From assembly GCA_026003195.1 (NCBI GenBank), contig BPGU01000003.1, forward strand, positions 721,086-785,085: DNA of 64,000 nt. The letters run 5' to 3'. Positions 27,912 to 36,202 of this stretch are shown one piece after another. Position 1 is the first letter of the stretch. Every line of letters starts with the position of its first letter. The notes below the pieces were generated by a model. It saw only the letters and a program-made list of their open reading frames with translations, searched no databases and was not told the origin of the DNA. Origin of the DNA: Armatimonadota bacterium (GTDB lineage Bacteria > Armatimonadota > HRBIN16). The position numbers and the translations under genes were made by a program.

Positions 27912-29612
27912 CTAAATGATGTTGCGTCGGCTCGCCGATTGCCGTTCGCGGTCTTGCGGACGGATCGGACGCACGTCCGCCACGTTGTCCGGTTCGTAGT
28001 CCAGCAGCTTCAGCCAGTCTTCCTGCGAGTCGGACTTGGGGAAGATTTCGCTCTCCTTATACTCCATGCGGATGGCTTGCTGCAGGTCGGGCAGGGAGAT
28101 ACCGCTGTCCTCGCCGCACTCGATGGCTCGCTTGATGGCGTAGTCCTTCGCGCGATCCACCACCGACTTCAGCAGCGCGCCGCTCACCAGGTCACGCCAG
28201 TAGAGTGTCTCCACCGAGCCATTGCGCAGATACACCTGCACGAACTCGGTTTCGGCGTGCTTGCGCCACAGGTACTCGATCGCGCCGTCCAGCAACGCCT
28301 CGCGCGCCGCCTCTTCCGAGCCGTATTCGCGCACCGTCGCCGGGTCCAGCGGGATGTTGGGATGCAGGTAAATCGCCAGAATATCCCGTGAAGCCCGTTT
28401 GTCCGGGCGAGAGACCTTCACTTTGCGGTCGATGCGTCCGGGACGCAGCACCGCCGGGTCAATGTAGTCCGGGCGGTTGGAGGTCAGCATCACCACCACG
28501 TTCTCCAGCGACACCAGCCCGTCCATCTCCGCGCAGAACTGCGGCACGACGGTGTTGGAGATATGCGTGAACCTGCCGGAGTTGCGCACGCGCAGGATAG
28601 ATTCTGCCTCATCGATGAAGATGAACACCAGATGTCCTTCGCGCGCCTTCTCGCGAGCCGCGGCGAAGATTTCGCGCACCATGCGCTCGCTCTCGCCCAG
28701 CCACATGTTCAGTATCTTCGGACCGCTGATGTACATGAAGTATTCACGCACATCGCGGTTGAGCTGTTTGCGATATTCCTGTGTGAGGTTATAAGCGGTG
28801 GCTTTACCAATCAGTGTCTTGCCACAGCCGGGAGGTCCATACAACAGGATGCCCTTAATCGGCTGCTTCTCGAATTTGCGGAACAGCTCGGGATGGAGCA
28901 GCGGCAGTTCGATAGTGTCGCGAATGACACGGATGGCTTCCTCCTGACCGCCAATCGCGCTCCAGGGTATCTCAGGAACCTCCTCAAAGTAGTAGTCGCG
29001 TGCCTCGCGCTGCGCGAAGTGTTCCAGAGCCACTTTCAGGTTCGGCTCCATGCGCACTTCGTCGCCCGGCTTAATCGTAGCATCTTGCAGTTCATGACCG
29101 CGCAGCACCAGCCGTCCCGACACGCCCTGCGGGTCGGATGCCACGCGCAAGCGCCCGTCCTCCAGAACCTCCTGCACTTTCACAACAGGACCCTGCGGGT
29201 GATAGCCTAAATCGCCCACCACTGCGAACGCCTCGTTGATGCGCACGCGCGTTCCCACCTTCAGCGTGCTGGCGTCCATCTTCGGGTCGATGTTGGCGTA
29301 GTACTCGGTGTCGCCGACAGCGATCATGGCGATGCCCTCGGCGGGTGAACCCAGGTACACGCCGATGCGGTTTGCCGGAGAGGTGAGCTTTTCGTACACC
29401 TGCTCGTACTCCTGCAGCGCCTTCTGCGCCTCCTGAAACTGCTTCTCGTCCACCTCCAGCTGATGACGCAGCAGCAGCAGGTAGTTCAGGAGCCGAGCAT
29501 CCTGCGGTGGACGAGCGCGGAGGATTTCGTCAAGTAACGTGAGCGCACGCAGGGAGGTCTCCGGCGGCTGGAACTCTTCAAACTTTTGCTCTTCGTAACG
29601 GTCGCGCTTCAT
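27912..29612 (-). CDS. arc: proteasome-associated AAA ATPase (ARC/Mpa)
   Basis: Hexameric unfoldase feeding tagged proteins into the 20S core. Residues about 60-100 give an N-terminal coiled coil, then two OB-type beta segments (NRIGVYLGSPAEG, VRINEAFAVVGDLGYHPQGP). The AAA domain follows, with Walker A LLYGPPGCGKTLIG, Walker B FIFIDEAES and arginine-finger region LRPGRIDRKVKV. Length 566 residues from ATG 29612 with GGGGGAAG upstream. The last residues are SASRRNII, so the QYL (HbYX-like) tail used by mycobacterial Mpa to open the core is not present. First gene of the operon. Confidence 0.93.
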   Translation of the reverse strand: MKRDRYEEQKFEEFQPPETSLRALTLLDEILRARPPQDARLLNYLLLLRHQLEVDEKQFQEAQKALQEYEQVYEKLTSPANRIGVYLGSPAEGIAMIAVGDTEYYANIDPKMDASTLKVGTRVRINEAFAVVGDLGYHPQGPVVKVQEVLEDGRLRVASDPQGVSGRLVLRGHELQDATIKPGDEVRMEPNLKVALEHFAQREARDYYFEEVPEIPWSAIGGQEEAIRVIRDTIELPLLHPELFRKFEKQPIKGILLYGPPGCGKTLIGKATAYNLTQEYRKQLNRDVREYFMYISGPKILNMWLGESERMVREIFAAAREKAREGHLVFIFIDEAESILRVRNSGRFTHISNTVVPQFCAEMDGLVSLENVVVMLTSNRPDYIDPAVLRPGRIDRKVKVSRPDKRASRDILAIYLHPNIPLDPATVREYGSEEAAREALLDGAIEYLWRKHAETEFVQVYLRNGSVETLYWRDLVSGALLKSVVDRAKDYAIKRAIECGEDSGISLPDLQQAIRMEYKESEIFPKSDSQEDWLKLLDYEPDNVADVRPIRPQDRERQSASRRNII

Positions 29613-29664
29613 CTTCTTCCCCCCTGCCTCCCGACGCAAATTGGTTGCCGTCGGGCGTGTACTG

Positions 29665-29693
29665 ATTATACCCGAACCGTACACCTTTCGGAA
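29665..29693 (-). promoter_or_regulatory. promoter of the proteasome operon
   Basis: On the minus strand a perfect TATAAT (29665-29670) lies 17 bases from TTCCGA (29688-29693). Transcription would start near 29658, about 45 bases before arc. Confidence 0.55.
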
Positions 29694-29852
29694 GCCCTTT
29701 TGCCCGCAAAATGTATAGAATCGCTAAAGAATGGAGAAGAAGAGCGTATTTCATCCGCGCTTCTGCACACCACTGGCTTTTCCTGCAGGAGAAATCGAGA
29801 GCAGAGCAGAATATTGCCTTGCTAAACATCTGGCGACGAGGTGGGTATCGGC

Positions 29853-30932
29853 ATGGAATGCGAAGGGTTCTCGCTATTGGCGCACATCTCCGACCTGACG
29901 GTGGAGCGGAACATCCCCTTCAACGTGATGTTTGAGCTCACGCACCGGTGCAACACCCGCTGTAAACACTGTTATCAACACCATCCCAAACGCGCCGATG
30001 GGGAACTGAGCACCGAAGAGTGGTGCCGTGTGATGGACGACCTCGCCGAGGCGGGCACGCTATACCTGACGCTCACCGGCGGTGAGGTGTTGTTGCGCAA
30101 GGACTTCTTCGATATCGCTCGCTACGCCCGCAAGAAACGCTTCGCGCTGAAGATATACACCAACGGCACGCTGATCACTCCCAAAGTGGCTGAACAGATA
30201 GCCGCCCTGCACCCTTTCACCGTGGAAATCAGCGTATACGGCTCCAATGCGCAAACACACGACGATATGACACAGGTCAAGGGTAGCTTTGATCGCGTGA
30301 TACGCGCAGTGAAACTGCTGGTCGGATTAGGACAGCGTGTGATCCTCAAGTGCCCACTGGCGACATCCAGCTTTGGTCAATATGAGGACATCATGCAAAT
30401 GGCGCAGGAGCTGGGTGCAGAGTACCGCTTTGACCCCACCATCGCCCCCATGAACGACGGCGATATGTGCCCGACGAACCTGCGCATCGGGGTAGAAGAG
30501 CTGATGAGGCTGTATGACGACGAGCGGGTGTTCAAAAAGAAGGGGCTACCCTCTATGGGACCCAACGACAAGGTGAAGATGTGCGATGCGGGGCGCAATA
30601 GCCTGGCGATTAACCCGTGGGGCGAAGTGTACCCCTGCGTACAGATGCTCATACCCTGCGGCAACGTACGCGAGAAGTCTATTCTGGAGATATGGTATGG
30701 CTCACGCGAGCTGCGAAACCTCCGTAACATCACTCCCGACGACCTGACGCAGTGCCAGAGCTGCGAGGTGAAGCAGTACTGTAGCCGATGCCCTGGGCAG
30801 GCTCTTCTGGAGGACGGTAGCCTCACCGGTTGTCAGAGCCGCGCAAAGGTGATTGCCCGCATTCGCAAACGTCTCGCCGAGCAGCAAGGGCAAGTGTCAG
30901 CAGGCAACACCCTCCTGCGCGTAGTCGCTTAA
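29853..30932 (+). CDS. radical SAM/SPASM domain protein
   Basis: Iron-sulfur enzyme of 359 residues. The radical SAM cluster motif is HRCNTRCKHCYQ (CxxxCxxC) near residue 30, followed by TLTGGEVLLRKDFF. The C-terminal SPASM region has Cys in KMCDAGRNSLAINPWGEVYPC and CQSCEVKQYCSRCPG, consistent with auxiliary clusters. Relatives include PqqE, AnSME and peptide-maturing enzymes. No precursor-peptide gene is evident nearby. The ATG at 29853 is preceded by GAGGTGGG; a GTG four codons earlier is in frame. It is divergent from the proteasome operon. Substrate unknown. Confidence 0.85.
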   Translation: MECEGFSLLAHISDLTVERNIPFNVMFELTHRCNTRCKHCYQHHPKRADGELSTEEWCRVMDDLAEAGTLYLTLTGGEVLLRKDFFDIARYARKKRFALKIYTNGTLITPKVAEQIAALHPFTVEISVYGSNAQTHDDMTQVKGSFDRVIRAVKLLVGLGQRVILKCPLATSSFGQYEDIMQMAQELGAEYRFDPTIAPMNDGDMCPTNLRIGVEELMRLYDDERVFKKKGLPSMGPNDKVKMCDAGRNSLAINPWGEVYPCVQMLIPCGNVREKSILEIWYGSRELRNLRNITPDDLTQCQSCEVKQYCSRCPGQALLEDGSLTGCQSRAKVIARIRKRLAEQQGQVSAGNTLLRVVA

Positions 30933-30944
30933 GGATACTCTCTG

Positions 30945-32108
30945 CTAACGAACGTCTCCGGCAGAGACCGTCCGCCACATATACCTTATCCGGTTGTAGC
31001 GGTAGTCATAATCGGTCTCTCCGCCGATCTGGCAGGCATAGAAGAGGTAGAGGCGCGTTGCCGTCTTCTCCTTCAGCACCAGAGCTTCCGGTACGTGAAT
31101 CGCGGGTGCGTCGGTGTCTGGCTCGATATATCCTAGCACCTGCCAGTTCAGCCCATCGCGGGATACCGCCTCCACGATTTTGCGCCCTATCCAGGGATGG
31201 TTCGCGTAGCCGCTGGGGTCGGCATAGGCGTAGTAGAGTGGCCCCTCTTTCACCACCTCAGGATTGGGAAACTCCCACAAGCAGGGATCCTTGCCCGCGC
31301 GGATCACTTGCCAGTCGTCAGGATGGAGAAAATCCCCTCGATTCTCCGCGTAACCCATCGCCACCCCGCGCGGCGTCCAGTAGTCAAACCACATCTTGAA
31401 CACCCCGTTCTCGTACAGGAGAGAGGGGCGGTGGTACGAACCGTACACCACCACGTCGCCCTCGATGGCTTTCCTGCCGTACTCGCGCGGATAGGCGAGA
31501 ATGGGCTTCTGCGAACGTTTCCAGTGGACGCCATCCTCGGAAACCGCACCCATAATGCATAAATAGCTGCCGTCTGTATCGTCGGGAGTACCGTCCGGCT
31601 GACGATCCTTGTCGTGCCCGGTGGCGCTGTATGCCATGTAGTAGCGCTTGCCCACCTTCACCACGCTGGGATCGCCGTTGTGCCACTCGTCGAAGTAGCT
31701 TCCCGATGGCGCAAACAGCGGTTTCCACCGTCGGGGGGTACCGGTAGCATCCCATGTACCATCGCCTGCGTACACCTCCCAGGGACCCTCCAGCTGCTTC
31801 GCGCGGGCGGCGAAAATGGCATCGCACCCTTTGAAACCGGGGATATGAGCGTTGCAATCCTCTACCGCCCATCCAAAAAACCAAGCCCTGAAAGGGTACT
31901 CCGCACCCGGCTCGTGCAGCACGTGAAAGTTGTACATGTTGCGAAAACCGCTGAGGATATTCTTCCCGCTGCGTTGCCACAGGGCGGTGCGGTTCTGGAA
32001 TCGCTCCGGAGGCAGGGGCTGCGAGCGGACAGCCGTCAGGGCTATACCTGCTCCCACACAGAAGGTGACACAGCATACAGTAATGACATAGCGCTTCGCA
32101 CTGAGCAT
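30945..32108 (-). CDS. exported beta-propeller glycoside-hydrolase-like protein
   Basis: A 387-residue protein with an N-terminal hydrophobic signal or anchor (MLSAKRYVITVCCVTFCVGAG...). The mature part repeats blade-like units typical of five-bladed propeller glycosidases (GH32/43/62/117-like): WHNGDPSVVKVGKRYYMAYS, YHRPSLLYENGVFKMWFDYW, FPNPEVVKEGPLYYAYADPS and AIHVPEALVLKE. Acidic residues at the blade starts (GDPS, NPEV, VPEA) are the usual catalytic positions, though none can be assigned with certainty. The ATG at 32108 has GGGGAGGG upstream. It is divergent from lacI and may share its control. Confidence 0.7.
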   Translation of the reverse strand: MLSAKRYVITVCCVTFCVGAGIALTAVRSQPLPPERFQNRTALWQRSGKNILSGFRNMYNFHVLHEPGAEYPFRAWFFGWAVEDCNAHIPGFKGCDAIFAARAKQLEGPWEVYAGDGTWDATGTPRRWKPLFAPSGSYFDEWHNGDPSVVKVGKRYYMAYSATGHDKDRQPDGTPDDTDGSYLCIMGAVSEDGVHWKRSQKPILAYPREYGRKAIEGDVVVYGSYHRPSLLYENGVFKMWFDYWTPRGVAMGYAENRGDFLHPDDWQVIRAGKDPCLWEFPNPEVVKEGPLYYAYADPSGYANHPWIGRKIVEAVSRDGLNWQVLGYIEPDTDAPAIHVPEALVLKEKTATRLYLFYACQIGGETDYDYRYNRIRYMWRTVSAGDVR

Positions 32109-32175
32109 CTTCGCACCCTCCCCAATGCACTGTAGGAGTGCACGCTGTTTCAAAGTTCATCCCGCCGGGTGAAAT

Positions 32176-32204
32176 ATCCTATTGCTCCTCCGGTAGTTTG
32201 TCAA
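32176..32204 (-). promoter_or_regulatory. promoter of the beta-propeller hydrolase gene
   Basis: On the minus strand TTGACA (32199-32204), a 17-base spacer and TAGGAT (32176-32181). An imperfect 15-base palindrome (AATGGTAATATCATT, 12 of 15 symmetric) lies just upstream near 32213-32227. Confidence 0.65.
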
Positions 32205-32294
32205 GGTTCCAAATGGTAATATCATTATTCTGAAGTTCAGATAGGAGTTCGGACAGAGGGGTTAGCAAAACATCACCTCACCTTCCACCCTCCC

Positions 32295-32323
32295 TTGACA
32301 ATCTGCTCCAACACGGATATACT
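32295..32323 (+). promoter_or_regulatory. consensus promoter of the lacI-amylase unit
   Basis: TTGACA (32295-32300), exactly 17 bases, then TATACT (32318-32323). Transcription would begin near 32330, so the leader is only about 25 bases and no ribosome site is visible before the lacI ATG. Confidence 0.8.
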
Positions 32324-32331
32324 GTTTCACA

Positions 32332-32343
32332 GAATACGTATTC
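32332..32343. promoter_or_regulatory. putative LacI-family operator
   Basis: GAATACGTATTC is a perfect 12-base palindrome with the central CG step typical of LacI-family operators. It sits right at the predicted transcription start of lacI, where binding would block initiation and allow autoregulation. Confidence 0.6.
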
Positions 32344-32355
32344 CATTCGTCAGCC

Positions 32356-33366
32356 ATGCCCGAACTGACACAGAACCAGATAGCCAGGCTGTCGCGAGTG
32401 TCGCAGGCGACCGTCTCGCGGGTGCTGCGCGGTGACCCGCGCGTGAACGAGGAGCTGCGCCAGCGTGTGCTGGCGGTGATTGAAAAGCACGGCTATGTGC
32501 CCGATGCCCGGGCGCAATCCCTGCGCTCACAGCGCACAGGAATCCTGGGGCTGGTGGTGCACCGTTCTCCCAAACAGCTCGCCCGTGACCCCTTCTTCAG
32601 CGCACTCATCGCCGCCATCATCGAGTTCGCGGGCAAAGCGGGATACCACCTGTGCGTGGATGCGGCTCGCGCGGTGCAATCCCGGCGCGCTATCTACGAA
32701 GACCTGTTGCGCACACGTCGGGTAGACGGGCTGATTCTGGTGGAGCCGCAAACGCAGGACGAACGGATGCCTCGCCTGCTGGAAGAGGGTTTTCCCTTCG
32801 TGCTCATCGGGCGCTACGAGCCGACCGACGCAGTGTACTCGGTGGACAATGACAACATCGGCGCGGGACGCATGGCCACCGAATACCTCCTCCACAAAGG
32901 GCACCAGCGCATCGCCTACATCAGCGGACCGCGCGGCATTTTTGTGTGTGAGGACCGCCATACCGGCTACCAGCAGGCATTGAAAGATGCGGGGTTGTGT
33001 GGCGTGCCCGAACTGGTCGTTTGGGGCGATTTCACCGAAGAGCACGGATACCGCGCCATGAGCCGATTGCTCAGCCTGCCGCATCCGCCGACAGCAGTGG
33101 TCGCGGTGGATGACCTGGTAGCCGTCGGAGCACTGCGCGCCGCGAGGGAGCGTGGAATGGACATTCCGCAGCAACTGGCGGTCATCGGTTTCAACGATTC
33201 GCCCTTCTGCCAGTATGTAGACCCACCCCTGAGCTCGGTAGCAGTGGACATCCGCGCCCTCGCCCAGATGTCTACCGAGGTGCTGATACGTCAGATTGAG
33301 GGGCGAGAACCCTCCCAGCGGCGCTATATCGTGCCCTGTCATCTGGTGGAAAGGGCATCGGCGTGA
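32356..33366 (+). CDS. LacI-family transcriptional regulator
   Basis: A 336-residue repressor-type protein. The helix-turn-helix is at the N-terminus (LTQNQIARLSRVSQATVSRV, then LRGDPRVNEELRQRVL), followed by the hinge and a periplasmic-binding-like ligand domain (GILGLVVHRSP, VDGLILVEPQ, HQRIAYISGP, AVVAVDDLVAVGALRAARE, VIGFNDSPFC). The amylase gene begins eight bases after its stop, so it most likely controls that gene and perhaps the divergent hydrolase. The inducer is probably a malto- or other oligosaccharide; this is inferred from context only. Confidence 0.92.
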   Translation: MPELTQNQIARLSRVSQATVSRVLRGDPRVNEELRQRVLAVIEKHGYVPDARAQSLRSQRTGILGLVVHRSPKQLARDPFFSALIAAIIEFAGKAGYHLCVDAARAVQSRRAIYEDLLRTRRVDGLILVEPQTQDERMPRLLEEGFPFVLIGRYEPTDAVYSVDNDNIGAGRMATEYLLHKGHQRIAYISGPRGIFVCEDRHTGYQQALKDAGLCGVPELVVWGDFTEEHGYRAMSRLLSLPHPPTAVVAVDDLVAVGALRAARERGMDIPQQLAVIGFNDSPFCQYVDPPLSSVAVDIRALAQMSTEVLIRQIEGREPSQRRYIVPCHLVERASA

Positions 33367-33373
33367 GGTCGCG

Positions 33374-35590
33374 ATGCGCAGGGTGATTGGGAATCTCATC
33401 CCCAGCCCCTCTCCCACAGGAAGAGGAGAAAACGCCTCCTTCCCGCGCGGGGAAGGGAGACGGGGGGGGAGGTTTTCCATCGGCTTTCTTCTCACCTTGC
33501 TGTTGCTGCTCGCCTTTGCCAGGGCATACGCTCAGGAGGGTATCCCCGTCACCTTCCGCCTGCAGCTGGAGGAACCGGCGCAGGTGGTGTACCTGGCAGG
33601 CACGTTCAACGAGTGGCAGGTGGGACGCAACCCCATGCACAGCGAAGACGGAGGCAAGACGTGGACGCTCACCCTGTACCTGATGCCCGGCGTATACCAG
33701 TATAAGTTCGTGGTCAACGGCAACGACTGGCGTACCGACCCCCACGCCGTACAGAACGTGGATGACGGCATGGGCAATATCAACTCCCTGCTGATTGTGG
33801 AGGCAAAGGGTCTCAACCCGCCCGGTCGTGTGGGGGACGGGGTCGTCACTCTCTCTGCCCTGCGCCACGAGCCACGCGAGATGTTCTATCTGCACGCCGA
33901 CGGGCGAGATGCTGTGCTCACCGTGCGCACACGGCGCGATGACGTGCAGAGCGTGCAGGTCACCCTGTACGACGGCAAACGTTTCGTGAAAAAGACTATG
34001 CCGCGTGTCACACAGGACACCCTCTTCGCCTACTATCGCCTGGGCGTTCCACGACGCGCAGTGCAGTATCTGTTCTCGTTGCAGGATAGCCACAAAAGGG
34101 TGTGGTTCTCTCCACGGGGGGCAACCGACGCCAAACCCGGGCAGTGGTTCCGCCTGCAACCAGAGCGATTGCCTGAGGTGAAGGCCCCCGCGTGGACAGC
34201 CGACGCCATTTTCTACCAGATTGTGCCCGACCGATTCCTGAACGCCGACCCCACCAACGACCCCGACCCCACCCAACCTCTGGACGAAACAGGACGTACC
34301 GACCAGTTCTTCGGCGGCGACCTGTGGGGCGTGGTACAGAAGGTGGATTATCTGCATCGGCTGGGCGTGACCGCGCTCTACCTGACGCCCATTTTCACCT
34401 CCGTCACGCACCACAAGTACGACACCGATGACTATACCCGCGTAGACCCCCACTTCGGCGGCGACGAGGCGCTGGTGACCCTCTGTCGTGAGCTGAAACG
34501 GCGGGGGATGCGTCTGATACTGGACGGTGTGTTCAATCACGTGGGCGTGCATTTCTTCGCCTTCCGCGACCTGCTGGAGAAGCAAGAGGCTTCAGCGTAT
34601 CGCCACTGGTTTACCGTGCACCGATTCCCGGTGCGGATAGAGAACCCTGCACCCTACTCCGCATGGTGGGGCATTCCCTACGTGCCCAAACTCAACCACG
34701 AGAACCCCGAGGTACGGGACTATCTCCTGAATCAGGTGATTCTCCCCTGGATGCGGCGAGTGCCCTTTGACGGCTGGAGACTGGATGTGGCGAACGAGGT
34801 GCCCGACCACTTCTGGCGTGAGTTTCGCCGGCAGGTGAAGCGCGTGCGACCCGATGCGGTCATCATCGGCGAGATATGGGGCGATGCCACTCACTGGCTG
34901 CGCGGCGACATGTTTGATGCGGTGATGAACTACCCCTGGCGCGGATTTGTGCTGGACTGGGTGGCTTTTCGCCGTACCCCACCGTCGGTGCTGGATGAAC
35001 GCTTGCGCCTGCTGGCGATGACTTATCCGCGCGCGGTGACATACGGTATGTACAACATGCTCAGCAGTCACGACACCCATCGGCTGCGCACCCTGTGCGG
35101 CGGCGACTGGCGCAAAGTGCGGCTGGCGTTCCTATTGCAAATGACCCTGCCCGGTGCACCCGCTATCTACTACGGTGATGAGGTGGGTATGGAAGGCGGA
35201 AACATCCCCGACAACCGCCAACCGATGGACTGGAATCCCCCTGCGGAGGGCAAATCGCTGCGGGACTACGTGGCTGCGCTGATACGACTGCGCAAACAGC
35301 ATATCGCCCTGCGCCGCGGCGACTGGGTGACTCTGTTGACCGACGACCGGCAAAACGTCTACGCCTACCTGCGCCAGCACGGCACAGAGCAGGTGCTGGT
35401 CGTGCTGAACAACGGCGAAAAGCCAGCCATCGTCCGGCTGAAAGTGCCAGCGACTACCCGCACGCTTCGCGTCGTATTGTCTTCCGATGGAAGCACCGCA
35501 CCTCAGCGTATTGCCGTGCAACGCGGTGGATGGCTCTCCCTGAGGATACCCGCGATGACCGGCTGGGTGTTACTACCTTCCTCCCCTTGA
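33374..35590 (+). CDS. exported GH13 alpha-amylase/neopullulanase-like enzyme with CBM48
   Basis: A 738-residue exported starch-type glucan hydrolase. The signal segment FSIGFLLTLLLLLAFARAYAQ begins only at about residue 35, after a basic leader encoded by a dispersed repeat element. Then comes a CBM48/AMPK-beta-like module (VYLAGTFNEWQVGRNPM, YQYKFVVNG), a neopullulanase-type N domain, and the GH13 barrel with VFNHVG, nucleophile Asp in GWRLDVANEV, acid Glu in IIGEIWG and Asp in LSSHDTHR. A beta-sandwich C domain ends the protein. It acts on alpha-1,4 and perhaps alpha-1,6 glucans in the periplasm or outside. Co-transcribed with lacI. Confidence 0.9.
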   Translation: MRRVIGNLIPSPSPTGRGENASFPRGEGRRGGRFSIGFLLTLLLLLAFARAYAQEGIPVTFRLQLEEPAQVVYLAGTFNEWQVGRNPMHSEDGGKTWTLTLYLMPGVYQYKFVVNGNDWRTDPHAVQNVDDGMGNINSLLIVEAKGLNPPGRVGDGVVTLSALRHEPREMFYLHADGRDAVLTVRTRRDDVQSVQVTLYDGKRFVKKTMPRVTQDTLFAYYRLGVPRRAVQYLFSLQDSHKRVWFSPRGATDAKPGQWFRLQPERLPEVKAPAWTADAIFYQIVPDRFLNADPTNDPDPTQPLDETGRTDQFFGGDLWGVVQKVDYLHRLGVTALYLTPIFTSVTHHKYDTDDYTRVDPHFGGDEALVTLCRELKRRGMRLILDGVFNHVGVHFFAFRDLLEKQEASAYRHWFTVHRFPVRIENPAPYSAWWGIPYVPKLNHENPEVRDYLLNQVILPWMRRVPFDGWRLDVANEVPDHFWREFRRQVKRVRPDAVIIGEIWGDATHWLRGDMFDAVMNYPWRGFVLDWVAFRRTPPSVLDERLRLLAMTYPRAVTYGMYNMLSSHDTHRLRTLCGGDWRKVRLAFLLQMTLPGAPAIYYGDEVGMEGGNIPDNRQPMDWNPPAEGKSLRDYVAALIRLRKQHIALRRGDWVTLLTDDRQNVYAYLRQHGTEQVLVVLNNGEKPAIVRLKVPATTRTLRVVLSSDGSTAPQRIAVQRGGWLSLRIPAMTGWVLLPSSP
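33391..33472. repeat. hairpin repeat captured inside the amylase 5' coding region
   Basis: The GGGAATCTCATCCCCAGCCC start, CCTCTCCCACAGGAAGAGG hairpin and CTTCCCGCGCGGGGAAG hairpin resemble the modules of the intergenic copies. In frame they encode NLIPSPSPTGRGENASFPRG, the abnormal leader ahead of the signal peptide. Confidence 0.65.
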
Positions 35591-35624
35591 CCATCCACAT
35601 CGCTACGCACCGGTTTGCGCAGGA

Positions 35625-36197
35625 TTGGAAGGCTTTTGCCAGAAAGTACCCTTTGTGAGAGTATCACCTGTGTACCAACAGAGACTGCTTGGTCTCGCCC
35701 GGAGCGCGTTGGAAGCAGCCGCGCATGGTAGACCATACCATCTGCCGCGCGACCTGCCACACGAGCTCATTACACGTCGCGCCGGGGTGTTCCTCACGCT
35801 CGTGCGAGAGGGCAAACTGCGCGCCTGCTGGGGCACTCTAGAACCCCAACAGCGTCACATCGCCGAGGAAATCGTGGCAGTGGCGCGGGGAGTGTGTACT
35901 CGCGACACGCGCTTCCCTCCCCTGCGAGCGGAGGAGATCAGCCAGCTGAGAATCATCCTGACCATCGTCGCCAGCCCACCCCAGCCTGCCACGCCCCAGC
36001 GGGTACGCCCCCGCGAGCATGGCGTGCTGGTGAGGAGTGGCAATCGCAGTGCGGTGGTACTGCCACACGAAGGGCGTACGGTGCGCAGGATGCTCACCCT
36101 CGCCAGGCAAAAAGCGGGCATTCGGGAAGGGGAACCTGTGGAGGTATACGTGTTCTGGGTGTATACGATAGAGGAACCTGCGAACCGCACCCGCTAA
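35625..36197 (+). CDS. AMMECR1 domain protein
   Basis: Up to 190 residues. The AMMECR1 core is visible as AGVFLTLVREGKLRACWGTL (family LRGCIG becomes LRACWG) followed by the charged EEISQLRIILTIV region. The family is conserved from archaea to humans and its AmmA branch has been linked to chemistry with radical SAM and MEMO-like partners; no MEMO-like gene is adjacent here. The start is uncertain: TTG at 35625 is the longest, but GTG at 35655 or at 35670 (with GAGAG upstream) would fit the family start better. It follows the amylase gene by 34 bases. Confidence 0.75.
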   Translation: MEGFCQKVPFVRVSPVYQQRLLGLARSALEAAAHGRPYHLPRDLPHELITRRAGVFLTLVREGKLRACWGTLEPQQRHIAEEIVAVARGVCTRDTRFPPLRAEEISQLRIILTIVASPPQPATPQRVRPREHGVLVRSGNRSAVVLPHEGRTVRRMLTLARQKAGIREGEPVEVYVFWVYTIEEPANRTR

Positions 36198-36202
36198 AGT
36201 TC

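Noticed and set aside
33272..34585. Minus-strand open frame over the amylase gene
   Set aside because: The plus strand carries intact GH13 catalytic motifs; the minus frame is composition-driven.
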